Positions 8,391 to 16,294 of a stretch of 64,000 nucleotides of DNA are shown here, one piece after another. Every line of letters begins with the position of its first letter. Position 1 is the stretch's first letter. This DNA is from Sulfurimonas sp. hsl 1-7 (GTDB lineage Bacteria > Campylobacterota > Campylobacteria > Campylobacterales > Sulfurimonadaceae), in the NCBI RefSeq assembly GCF_030577135.1, contig NZ_JAUIRR010000002.1, forward strand, positions 326,157 through 390,156, in the 5' to 3' direction. The position numbers were made by a program, and so were the translations under genes. Below the pieces are notes generated by a model. The model did no database searches. It saw nothing but the letters and a program-made list of their open reading frames with translations, and had not been told where the DNA came from.

Positions 8391-9575
8391 ATGACACAAA
8401 AACTTACTATAGCTTATGAATGTATTAACTCCATAGGAAATTCTCTTAATCTTGAAGAGATGCTTGAAGACATTATCGGGACTTTTGTTCGAGCAACAAA
8501 TGCTATTGGGGGAAAATATATCAGTACCCGCAGGATAGAACCTAAAAATATTATTCAAATTGGTCATGATTTTACAATGCCCCTAAAACTTACAAGTAAG
8601 AAAGATAGTTTTAGTGTTCATACTCTTGAAAACTCAATGGAACTACTTGATGTGTTTATCCATGAGGGTCATTTTCTTTTTGCTTTTGATCAAAAGAGCG
8701 ATCTTGAGCATCTGGGGAATATGTTTGTAAACTTTAGTACAAAGATCACCAATGCAATTGAAGCATGCTACAATGTAGAAAAGATCCACAAACTCAATCA
8801 AAATCTCAAACTACAAATTTCTGAAGAAAAAAATAAAAATGCTTTTAATGAGAAATTAATCATCTCTCAATCACGTATGGCGATTATGGGCGAGATGATT
8901 GGGATGATTGCACACCAATGGAGACAACCAATTACTATTATAGGGATGGTAACCAATAATATGGTTATAGACTTGCATCTTGATAATTTTGACAAAGAAA
9001 GAGCAATAAAAGAGCTTGAAACTGTCGATAAACAAGTCCATTATCTCTCACGCACTATTGATGACTTTAGAAACTTTTTTAAACCGAATAAACTTGCCCA
9101 AACAATCGATTTTCAAACAGTATGCAATGAACTCAAAACAATTTTAGGTAAAAGTTTTGAAACACATAATATTGAGCTTATTTTTGAAGGGGAGAAAACT
9201 ATCCAAATCACCACTTTTAAAAATGAGCTTATTCAAGTTCTTTTAAATGTACTTACCAACGCCAAAGATGCATTTTCTGAAAATACAACGGATAATGCTT
9301 TTATAAAGATAACTCTAAAACGGTTAGCCGGAGGAGATGTAAGTATTTTTGTCCAGGATAATGCCGGTGGAATTTCTCCTGATATTATCAATAAGATTTT
9401 CGAACCCTATTTTAGTACAAAACATGAAAAAAACGGGACAGGATTAGGTTTATACATGTCAGCAATGATCTTAGAAAAACATCTAGGAGGAAGCATACTC
9501 GTATGTAGTGATATGCAGGGAAGTACATTTCATATCCGTTTTAGTTCAATAAAGGAGGAGACGAGTGTCTATTAA
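8391..9575 (+). CDS. Soluble sensor histidine kinase (HQWRQP type)
   Basis: A 394-residue cytoplasmic kinase. Residues 1-135 form an unassigned, GAF-like input region, followed by a coiled coil (about 135-160). The H-box is IAHQWRQP with phospho-acceptor His175. The ATPase domain has N-box NVLTNAKDAF, G1 DNAGGIS, the F-box FEPYFSTK and G2 GTGLGLYM. No transmembrane helix is present, so input is internal, plausibly from the FIST-like protein just upstream. The last 11 nt overlap the receiver-GGDEF-EAL gene, a likely phosphotransfer partner. Confidence 0.9.
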   Translation: MTQKLTIAYECINSIGNSLNLEEMLEDIIGTFVRATNAIGGKYISTRRIEPKNIIQIGHDFTMPLKLTSKKDSFSVHTLENSMELLDVFIHEGHFLFAFDQKSDLEHLGNMFVNFSTKITNAIEACYNVEKIHKLNQNLKLQISEEKNKNAFNEKLIISQSRMAIMGEMIGMIAHQWRQPITIIGMVTNNMVIDLHLDNFDKERAIKELETVDKQVHYLSRTIDDFRNFFKPNKLAQTIDFQTVCNELKTILGKSFETHNIELIFEGEKTIQITTFKNELIQVLLNVLTNAKDAFSENTTDNAFIKITLKRLAGGDVSIFVQDNAGGISPDIINKIFEPYFSTKHEKNGTGLGLYMSAMILEKHLGGSILVCSDMQGSTFHIRFSSIKEETSVY

Positions 9576-11313
9576 TACAGTACCTTTAGCAGAAGCGATT
9601 GTACGTCTTCAACAAGAGGCAAAAGGTTTGAGTGTTTTATATGTAGAAGATGACCTAAATATACAAAAAGCATATGTACACTTTTTAGAACGATTTTTTG
9701 AAGATATGACTTACTGCAATAATGGAAAAGAGGGGCTGGAGGCTGCGTCGAAAAAAAAATTTGACCTCATTATCAGCGATGTAGAGATGCCTTATCTCAA
9801 CGGTATCGAGATGGTGCAGAAAATTAAAGAAATTTTTCCTGAGCAAAAAGTAATACTTGTTTCGGCACATAAGGGTTCTGAAATTCTGCATCAGTCCATA
9901 TCGTTACAGGTAGACGGTTATCTTTTTAAACCGCTCGATCGTACCATCGCCATAGATCTGCTTTATAAAGTAGTTTCAATACTAAAGACAGAGTATGAAA
10001 ACCGTAAATATAAAGAGAATTTAGAGAAAATTGTAACAGAGAAAACACAAGAGCTTATCCGCTCTTTTACAATCGATAAAGTAACACAGTTTTACTCTTT
10101 AGCGAAACTGCAACAAGAAAAATTTGATAACATGGATAGATCGCTTGCTATCGTAAAGGTAAGAAAATTTAAAAGCATTAATGATTTTTACGGCTATAAT
10201 GCAGGAGATTTCATACTGAAGCAGACAGCTCAGTTTTTACGTACAGAACTTCAAGAAAAATATCAAGAGTATGAGATAGAGATTTACCGTGTGTCAGGCT
10301 CCCATTTTGTTATTGCAAGCCAAGCAAATGTAAAAAAGCTCTACGAACTTATAGATGAGATGCAACATCTTTTTGAGATTACAAAAATAGATATCAAAGA
10401 GGAGAATCTTCTCTTGGAAATGGATGCGGCCGTATTGGATACCCATACAAAACCTTCATTATCAAATCTTGATAAAGCGCTGCGCAAAGCAGAAGCGATT
10501 AACGGCATTGTTTTATATGAAAATGATGAAAAAGAGGAACTCAATTACAAAAATAGGCTCCTGTGTAAAAATAAACTTATCAAAGCATATAAAGAAAACC
10601 GTATTATCAACTATTATCAACCGATAGTGGATAATAGAAATGGCACTGTTTATAAGTATGAGGCTCTTGTGAGAATGGTTTCAGAAGATGGAGAGGTGAT
10701 CTCTCCAGGTGTTTTCTTGCCTATAGCGAAAGAAACAAAGATGTATGCACTCATTACAAAAAGCGTGTTGCTATCCGCTTTATATGATTTTCGTGAATCT
10801 GAGTGCATGGTGAGCATCAATCTTTCATTAGAAGATATTAAAAGTAAAGAGATCCGCTCTTTAATTCGCGAGGGTTTAGAACAGTTTCCAGAACCTGATC
10901 GCATCGTATTTGAAATTTTAGAGAGTGATGAGATAGATTCTTATACAGTCTTGGTAGAGTTTATTCAAGAGATACATAATTTAGGTGCGAAAGTTGCCAT
11001 TGATGATTTTGGAAGCGGATATTCCAATTTCGAACATCTCACACGTTTGTATGTTGATTATATTAAAATCGACGGCTCTTTAATTAAAGATATTCATACA
11101 AATCACTATTCGCAGGCAGTTGTACAGATGCTTTACGATTTTGCTTCGAAAATGAATATAAAAACGATTGCGGAGTTTGTTTCTAAGTCAGAAATCAGTC
11201 ATTATATCAACGCTATCGGCATCGATGAATCACAGGGGTATTTCTTTAGCGAACCACTCCCTTTTCAAGACTCTATGAAACGAATTTACAAGATCGATGA
11301 AGATAAGATATAA
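9565..11313 (+). CDS. Receiver-GGDEF-EAL protein; EAL intact, GGDEF degenerate (probable c-di-GMP phosphodiesterase)
   Basis: A 582-residue protein. The receiver (about 18-135) has acidic VEDD, Asp in IISDVEMP and Lys in LFKPLD. A GGDEF fold (about 165-315) follows, but the signature loop reads RVSGSHF, so cyclase activity is not expected. The EAL domain (about 330-575) keeps the catalytic set: YEALVRM, the metal-binding Asn in SINLS, the Glu in FEILES, DDFGSGYS, the Lys in YIKIDG, AEFV and QGYFFSEPL. The expected reaction is hydrolysis of c-di-GMP to pGpG under receiver control. GTG start with AAAGGAGG upstream, overlapping the kinase gene. Confidence 0.9.
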   Translation: MSINTVPLAEAIVRLQQEAKGLSVLYVEDDLNIQKAYVHFLERFFEDMTYCNNGKEGLEAASKKKFDLIISDVEMPYLNGIEMVQKIKEIFPEQKVILVSAHKGSEILHQSISLQVDGYLFKPLDRTIAIDLLYKVVSILKTEYENRKYKENLEKIVTEKTQELIRSFTIDKVTQFYSLAKLQQEKFDNMDRSLAIVKVRKFKSINDFYGYNAGDFILKQTAQFLRTELQEKYQEYEIEIYRVSGSHFVIASQANVKKLYELIDEMQHLFEITKIDIKEENLLLEMDAAVLDTHTKPSLSNLDKALRKAEAINGIVLYENDEKEELNYKNRLLCKNKLIKAYKENRIINYYQPIVDNRNGTVYKYEALVRMVSEDGEVISPGVFLPIAKETKMYALITKSVLLSALYDFRESECMVSINLSLEDIKSKEIRSLIREGLEQFPEPDRIVFEILESDEIDSYTVLVEFIQEIHNLGAKVAIDDFGSGYSNFEHLTRLYVDYIKIDGSLIKDIHTNHYSQAVVQMLYDFASKMNIKTIAEFVSKSEISHYINAIGIDESQGYFFSEPLPFQDSMKRIYKIDEDKI

Positions 11314-11341
11314 TAAAAAAAAGAATCTAAAGCAGCAGCAT

Positions 11342-12514
11342 ATGAAACATACCTTAGAGCTTTTACAGAAACTTGCTTGTAACAAAAGTATTTTGATTGT
11401 AGAAGACGATTCTCTTATTATAGAAAGCCTCGAACGTTTGTTAAGTCATTTTTTTCAAAGTGTATTGAGTGCACAGAGAGTTGATGAAGCATTCGCTATT
11501 TTTGATCAACACAAGGAGAATGATCTTCTTATCATTACCGATATTAACCTCGGTGAAGAGAGCGGTGTTGAATTTGCTTGCAAGGTTAAAAAACAGAATC
11601 CTCAACAAAAAATTCTTGCAATCTCCGGAACTGAAAAACGGGAAGTATTTGTAGATTCTATTCGTTGTGGAATAGATAGATTTGTACTAAAACCATTGGA
11701 AGACAATGAACTTTTTGAAGCTCTCATAGCGTTGTTGCAGAAAATTGATTACGATAATGAGCTTAAGCATCAGAGCCAACTCTTAGAAGAATCTAGAGAG
11801 TATGCATTACAACTTTTAGAAGAACAAGATCAGTTTCTAAAAAATGCAATACACGAAATACATACCCCTTTAGCAGTTATTATTACAAACATTGATCTTT
11901 TACGTATGCAAAATATTGAAAACGAATCAATCGATGCAATTGAAGCGGGGAGTCGCATAATTCAAAACAGTTATGAGGACATGACCTACTTAATGAAAAA
12001 AGATCGCATGCAAGAGCTAAAAGAAAACATTGACCTTGTCTCTTTTATTACAGAACGTAAAAACTATTTCCAGTGTATTGCGGAAGTGAATAATTTACAG
12101 ATCTCTATGTTGTTAGGACAGAGAAATTTACCGAGTCTTTTCTTTTCAGAGCCTAAACTTGCACGTTTGATTGACAACACTCTTTCAAACGCCATTAAGT
12201 ACTCCTACAGACCTAGTGAAGTAACAATAACTGTTGGCTTAAGCAATTCAAAAATATTTTTTGAAGTACATAATGAAGGCCCTGTTATTCAAAACAAAGA
12301 GAAGATTTTTGAGCGTTTCCATCGCGAAAGTAAACATAACGGCGGCTATGGACTTGGACTTCATATTGTGGCGCAAATTTGCCAAGAGGAAAATGTAGAG
12401 GTTCAAATAAGTTCAACAAAAGAGAGAGGAACCTCTTTTCGATATATCTTTCACCATGCGACACAATTGCAACATAACTCTCCTAAAATACAAAAGATAA
12501 AGACGGAGAAATAA
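11342..12514 (+). CDS. Receiver-linked histidine kinase (reverse hybrid)
   Basis: A 390-residue cytoplasmic protein. The receiver (about 15-130) has the motifs IVEDD, an Asp in IITDINLG and a Lys in VLKPLE. A short coiled coil leads to HisKA with His171 in AIHEIHTPLAV, then an ATPase domain with the N-box NTLSNAIKYS and the G2 motif GYGLGLHIV. Having the receiver before the kinase suggests the kinase is itself controlled by phosphorylation. The start at 11342 is after the previous stop and directly before the receiver; an ATG at 11297 would overlap that gene and lacks a ribosome site. The OmpR-type regulator begins on the stop codon and is the probable target. Confidence 0.85.
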   Translation: MKHTLELLQKLACNKSILIVEDDSLIIESLERLLSHFFQSVLSAQRVDEAFAIFDQHKENDLLIITDINLGEESGVEFACKVKKQNPQQKILAISGTEKREVFVDSIRCGIDRFVLKPLEDNELFEALIALLQKIDYDNELKHQSQLLEESREYALQLLEEQDQFLKNAIHEIHTPLAVIITNIDLLRMQNIENESIDAIEAGSRIIQNSYEDMTYLMKKDRMQELKENIDLVSFITERKNYFQCIAEVNNLQISMLLGQRNLPSLFFSEPKLARLIDNTLSNAIKYSYRPSEVTITVGLSNSKIFFEVHNEGPVIQNKEKIFERFHRESKHNGGYGLGLHIVAQICQEENVEVQISSTKERGTSFRYIFHHATQLQHNSPKIQKIKTEK

Positions 12515-13194
12515 TGAAAATATTATTACTTGAAGATGAGTATATGCTCTCTCGATCAATTCGTACCTATCTTTTAAATAAAGGGTATTTTGTAGACCAT
12601 TTTGATAACGGTATAGATGTGATGAATGCGGTAAAATCCCAAAAATATGATTTTTACGTATTAGATATCAACACACCTCTTATGAGTGGGCTAGAGTGTC
12701 TTAAAGAGATTGTAAAACTTCATCCAGGTACACCAAAAATTATTATAAGTGCGTATCACGATATAGACTCTATTACCGAAGCGTTTGACTTGGGATGTAG
12801 TGATTATTTAAAAAAACCTTTTAATCTTAAAGAATTAGAACTGCGTATTGACCGCCTTACCTCTCAGGTATTGGCAAAACAAGAGGTAGAGGCGACAACA
12901 ATTGTAAAACTCTCTAAAGAGTACACTTTCGATACCCAGACAAATCTTTTATACTATAAAGATGAAGTACAAACATTTACAAAACGGGAATATGCGCTTT
13001 TAGTACTTTTTATCAGTAACAGAGGGCAGATTATTCCCGATGAGAGTATTCGCTCTTTTATATGGGACGGAGAGGATGTAGAGAACTCTACCATTCGTTC
13101 TTTGGTGAATCGTTTGCGTTCAAAACTGCATGTGGATCTTATTGAAAATGTACGAGGCTTTGGTTATATGATGAGAAAGGGTGATGATGTCTAA
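12514..13194 (+). CDS. OmpR/PhoB-family DNA-binding response regulator
   Basis: A 226-residue two-domain regulator. The receiver (1-115) has LLEDE, the phospho-acceptor Asp in VLDINTP and the Lys in YLKKPFN. The winged-helix domain (about 130-223) has FTKREYALL, the recognition helix region STIRSLVNRLRSKL and a terminal VRGFGYMM hairpin. It shares one base with the preceding hybrid-kinase gene (ATG on the TAA), indicating coupled translation. It is the only protein of the signalling block with an obvious DNA-binding domain and so the likely transcriptional output; its targets are not visible here. Confidence 0.92.
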   Translation: MKILLLEDEYMLSRSIRTYLLNKGYFVDHFDNGIDVMNAVKSQKYDFYVLDINTPLMSGLECLKEIVKLHPGTPKIIISAYHDIDSITEAFDLGCSDYLKKPFNLKELELRIDRLTSQVLAKQEVEATTIVKLSKEYTFDTQTNLLYYKDEVQTFTKREYALLVLFISNRGQIIPDESIRSFIWDGEDVENSTIRSLVNRLRSKLHVDLIENVRGFGYMMRKGDDV

Positions 13195-14848
13195 CTTGAT
13201 TCAGAAGCTCAAAGAGGGAAGTGAACAAAGATCCGTACTTATAGTTGATGATGATTATGAACTTGCCAGTTCTCTAGGTCGTATACTAAAGATGTTTTTT
13301 GAGCAGTGTGTTATCGCTCATGACGGAGAAGAAGCATTAATGCTCTATAAGGAGGCACTTGAAAGATCAGAACCTTTTACTCTGGTTGTCACTGATCTGG
13401 AGCTTCCAAAAAAAGGTGGTTTGACACTTATTAAAGAGCTTCGGGAACTTGAGAAAGAACAACCTATTTTAATTATCTCCGCACACGATGCATCTGAGTT
13501 TATAACCGAAGCTATCTCTTTGGATGTAAAGGGATATATTTTAAAACCTGTCGCTATGCCTAAATTATTTGAGCATCTTGAAAAGATTTTATTTGAAAAA
13601 AACAACTCCCCAGAGAAGACACAGACGGTTGATAGTGTAACACATTGGGGGACTAAAGAAAAGCTTGAAGAATTGTTAACACACAAGTTAAATACGCATA
13701 CTCTTCTATTGCGTATTAAAGTTAATTACCTCTCAAACATCTATCATCTAATTGGTAACGAATATGCAGATCAGTATCTTAAAGAGCTTGCTCTTTTATT
13801 AGAGAATATACAAGTTGACAGTGATGCACTGTTTTATCGTTTAAGTCTAGATGAGCTTGTAATTGTGTTAGAAAACAATACTTTAAACTATACAAAAAAA
13901 CTTGCACAAGAGATGGTCTCTATTGCACGTTATTTTCATATCTCCGAAAACGGAATTATTATTAATTCTACACTCAGTATAGGGATTGCACAAGGGGAGA
14001 AAAACCTTTTACAAAATGCCAAGCTGGCTCTTGAAAAATCAAGTGAAAGCGGTAACGGTTTCGTAGCGTCATACACACAAGAGGAGTACGATAAAGATCT
14101 AAGCATTACTCATGGTCGCGATATTATGAAAATGATCTATAGAGCGATTGAAGATGATGCAGTTATACCTTACATTCAACCTGTTGTAGATATAAAAACG
14201 CAGGAAGTAGAACTCTTTAGTAGCTATGTACGCATTATGCAGGAGGAAAAAGTCTACTCACCTGAGACCTTTTTAAATATTGCTCAAAATGCACATCAGA
14301 TGTCAATGATTACACGTTCAATGATTAAAAGTACTTTCGCTTTAAGTAGAAAAAATGAACATAATAAAGCACTTTTTACGATCTATCTTGCCAATGAAGA
14401 TTTTTATGATGAATCACTTTTACCTTATATTCTTTTTTGGTCCTCTAGATATAATATAGAACCATCGTGTATAGCCTTTGAGATTTCTCAGACAGATTTT
14501 ACAGAAGATGAGATAAATAAAAACTTCTCACTTTTAAATGAGCTCAAAAAGAACGGTTTTCAATTTGTTTTGAATAACTTTGGTTTAAATAACTATAATC
14601 TTGTAGCAGTTTTAGAATTTCAACCACAATATATTAAACTACATCCAAAGTTACTGAAAAAGGGTATGCTACATAATCGGCATCAAAATATAGAAAAAAT
14701 TATTGCAATTATTCATCTCATAGGTGCTAAAGCGATTGCAACACACATATCAGATAAAGAACTTTTAGATTTTATGGAAACAACATCGATTGATTATATT
14801 CAAGGATATCAAGTTTGTGCTCCATACAAGGTAGAAACATATGAATGA
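13187..14848 (+). CDS. Receiver with degenerate GGDEF and degenerate EAL domains
   Basis: A 553-residue protein. The receiver (about 14-135) looks functional (VDDDYE, VVTDLELP, ILKPVA). The GGDEF-like domain (about 150-290) has RLSLDEL in place of RxGGDEF. The EAL-like domain (about 310-550) has lost key residues: FSSYVRI replaces the EAL signature, LNNFGLNNYN replaces DDFGxGYS, and YIKLHP replaces YIKID. It keeps QGYQV near the end. It should neither make nor break c-di-GMP, so a role as effector or protein-interaction module is likely. Three start codons occur in a row (13181, 13184, 13187); 13187 fits best with GAAAGG 6 nt upstream. It overlaps genes on both sides. Confidence 0.85.
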   Translation: MSNLIQKLKEGSEQRSVLIVDDDYELASSLGRILKMFFEQCVIAHDGEEALMLYKEALERSEPFTLVVTDLELPKKGGLTLIKELRELEKEQPILIISAHDASEFITEAISLDVKGYILKPVAMPKLFEHLEKILFEKNNSPEKTQTVDSVTHWGTKEKLEELLTHKLNTHTLLLRIKVNYLSNIYHLIGNEYADQYLKELALLLENIQVDSDALFYRLSLDELVIVLENNTLNYTKKLAQEMVSIARYFHISENGIIINSTLSIGIAQGEKNLLQNAKLALEKSSESGNGFVASYTQEEYDKDLSITHGRDIMKMIYRAIEDDAVIPYIQPVVDIKTQEVELFSSYVRIMQEEKVYSPETFLNIAQNAHQMSMITRSMIKSTFALSRKNEHNKALFTIYLANEDFYDESLLPYILFWSSRYNIEPSCIAFEISQTDFTEDEINKNFSLLNELKKNGFQFVLNNFGLNNYNLVAVLEFQPQYIKLHPKLLKKGMLHNRHQNIEKIIAIIHLIGAKAIATHISDKELLDFMETTSIDYIQGYQVCAPYKVETYE

Positions 14849-15560
14849 AAAAAGATCACAAACAATAGAAACTTTAAAAGTTATTGCTCACCAATGGAGA
14901 CAGCCTCTAAATCTTATCAGTATGGAAGCGATCAATCTAAATGTGCAAGCAAACTTGAATGAGCAAGTTGATTCTAAACATCTACTAGAAAGCACAAAAC
15001 GCATAGAGGAACAAGTACAAAGAATGTCCGTGATTCTCAAGAGTATTTTGCACTTGGGAAGCTCAGAATCTTACAAACGCCTTTTCTCTTTAAATAAACT
15101 TTTTAATTCTATCTATGACGATTTCACAAAAGCAAGTAAAAATAAAACGATAGAGTTACAGATGAGTTCTATGGAAGATGATATACAAATATATGGATTT
15201 GCAAGTGATCTGCATGAAGTATTGCTCAATCTTTTAAATAATGCTGCAGATGCTTATAAAGAGCAAAGCAGAGATGAGAAAACTATTTTTTTAGAGAGTA
15301 GTTGTGATGATAAAAATTGTACTATAAAAGTAAGGGATAATGCCGGTGGAATTCCTGAAAGTATTGCAGATATGGTGTTTGAGCAAAATTTTTCTACTAA
15401 AATCACGGGAGAAGGATTTGGTATAGGTCTGTATATAGCCAAACTTCTTATAGAAACAGAGTTTGAAGGCTCCATAAATTTCAATACAACATCGCAAGGG
15501 ACGGAATTTATTATTACAATACCGCGCAAAGATATATGTACACTCAAGTTTATCCATTAA
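14841..15560 (+). CDS. Minimal histidine kinase core (HQWRQP type, no sensor domain)
   Basis: A 239-residue kinase in which the phospho-acceptor His17 (VIAHQWRQP) lies almost at the N-terminus, so only HisKA and ATPase domains are present. The N-box is NLLNNAADAY, G1 is DNAGGIP, followed by FEQNFSTK and GFGIGLYIA. It overlaps the preceding degenerate GGDEF-EAL gene by 8 nt. With no sensor of its own it must be controlled by a partner protein, perhaps that receiver protein. It is the last gene of the signalling block; the next features are tRNA genes on the other strand. Confidence 0.88.
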   Translation: MNEKRSQTIETLKVIAHQWRQPLNLISMEAINLNVQANLNEQVDSKHLLESTKRIEEQVQRMSVILKSILHLGSSESYKRLFSLNKLFNSIYDDFTKASKNKTIELQMSSMEDDIQIYGFASDLHEVLLNLLNNAADAYKEQSRDEKTIFLESSCDDKNCTIKVRDNAGGIPESIADMVFEQNFSTKITGEGFGIGLYIAKLLIETEFEGSINFNTTSQGTEFIITIPRKDICTLKFIH

Positions 15561-15626
15561 TATTTAATTGAATTAAGGTGACAAAAAAGTTGAAGTAAAA
15601 TTTTTAAAGTGATTTTTTAAAAGAAG

Positions 15627-15711
15627 TGGTGCGGACGAAAGGACTTGAACCTTCACACCTTGCGGCACCAGATCCTAAGTCTGGCGTGTCTACCAATTTC
15701 ACCACGTCCGC
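15627..15711 (-). tRNA. tRNA-Leu (anticodon TAG)
   Basis: The 85-nt minus-strand gene folds as a class II tRNA with a 7-bp acceptor stem (GCGGACG), a long variable arm, TTCAAGTC T loop and an encoded CCA. The anticodon loop CTTAGGA gives TAG, reading CUA. It is the last tRNA of the five-gene unit. Confidence 0.95.
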
Positions 15712-15753
15712 GTGGAATATGTGTTTAATGTCTCTTCAGACAACGAATATAAG

Positions 15754-15830
<77 letters not shown>

Positions 15831-15846
15831 ATAATATCAGACAAAA

Positions 15847-15923
15847 TGGTACGCCCGATAGGATTCGAACCTATAACCCTCGGAGCCGAAATCCGAAACT
15901 CTATCCAGTTGAGCCACGGACGC
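15847..15923 (-). tRNA. tRNA-Arg (anticodon TCG)
   Basis: A 77-nt minus-strand tRNA with encoded CCA. The anticodon stem TCGGA/TCCGA encloses loop TTTCGGC, giving TCG for CGA codons. Only 16 nt separate it from the Arg-TCT gene. Confidence 0.94.
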
Positions 15924-15963
15924 TACAATTTGTTATATCGTCTTAGTTCTAATAATTAATTAA

Positions 15964-16041
15964 TGGGGTGGAATATGGGATTCGAACCCACGGCCCCCAG
16001 TGCCACAAACTAGTGCTCTAACCAACTGAGCTAATCCCACC
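15964..16041 (-). tRNA. tRNA-His (anticodon GTG)
   Basis: A 78-nt minus-strand tRNA. The anticodon stem CTAGT/ACTGG encloses loop TTGTGGC, giving GTG. The extra 5' G opposite C73, the identity element for histidyl-tRNA synthetase, is present in the gene. Confidence 0.95.
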
Positions 16042-16071
16042 ATGTTTAATTATTAATTATTGTAAAAAAAA

Positions 16072-16149
16072 TGGTCGGGGTGAAAGGACTCGAACCTTCG
16101 GCCCCTTGGTCCCAAACCAAGTACTCTAACCATACTGAGCTACACCCCG
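16072..16149 (-). tRNA. tRNA-Pro (anticodon TGG)
   Basis: A 78-nt minus-strand tRNA with encoded CCA. Acceptor stem CGGGGTG, anticodon stem CTTGG/CCAAG and loop TTTGGGA give anticodon TGG. It is the first gene of the tRNA unit, 36 nt downstream of the predicted transcription start. Confidence 0.95.
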
Positions 16150-16192
16150 ACCTGAACATTAAAAAGCTTAGTTGCTGATTAATGAGGCTGAA

Positions 16193-16221
16193 ATTATAGT
16201 GATTTATTTTCTTTTTGTCAA
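16193..16221 (-). promoter_or_regulatory. Consensus sigma-70 promoter of the tRNA operon
   Basis: On the minus strand TTGACA (16221-16216) is followed by exactly 17 bp and then TATAAT (16198-16193). This is a perfect match, expected for a strongly expressed stable-RNA unit. Transcription would start near 16186 and read Pro, His, Arg, Arg, Leu. Confidence 0.85.
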
Positions 16222-16262
16222 GTGTTTTTCCAAAATAATTTTAAAAAAGTGAAATTTTTCTG

Positions 16263-16268
16263 TATAAT
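16263..16268 (+). promoter_or_regulatory. -10 element of the NSS transporter gene
   Basis: TATAAT preceded by TG lies 26 bp before the ATG at 16295, leaving room for a short leader with the ribosome site AAAGGAA. No clear -35 is present. This promoter also argues against the upstream ATG at 16271. Confidence 0.6.
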
Positions 16269-16294
16269 ACATGAAATTCAAAAGGAATTTCAAT

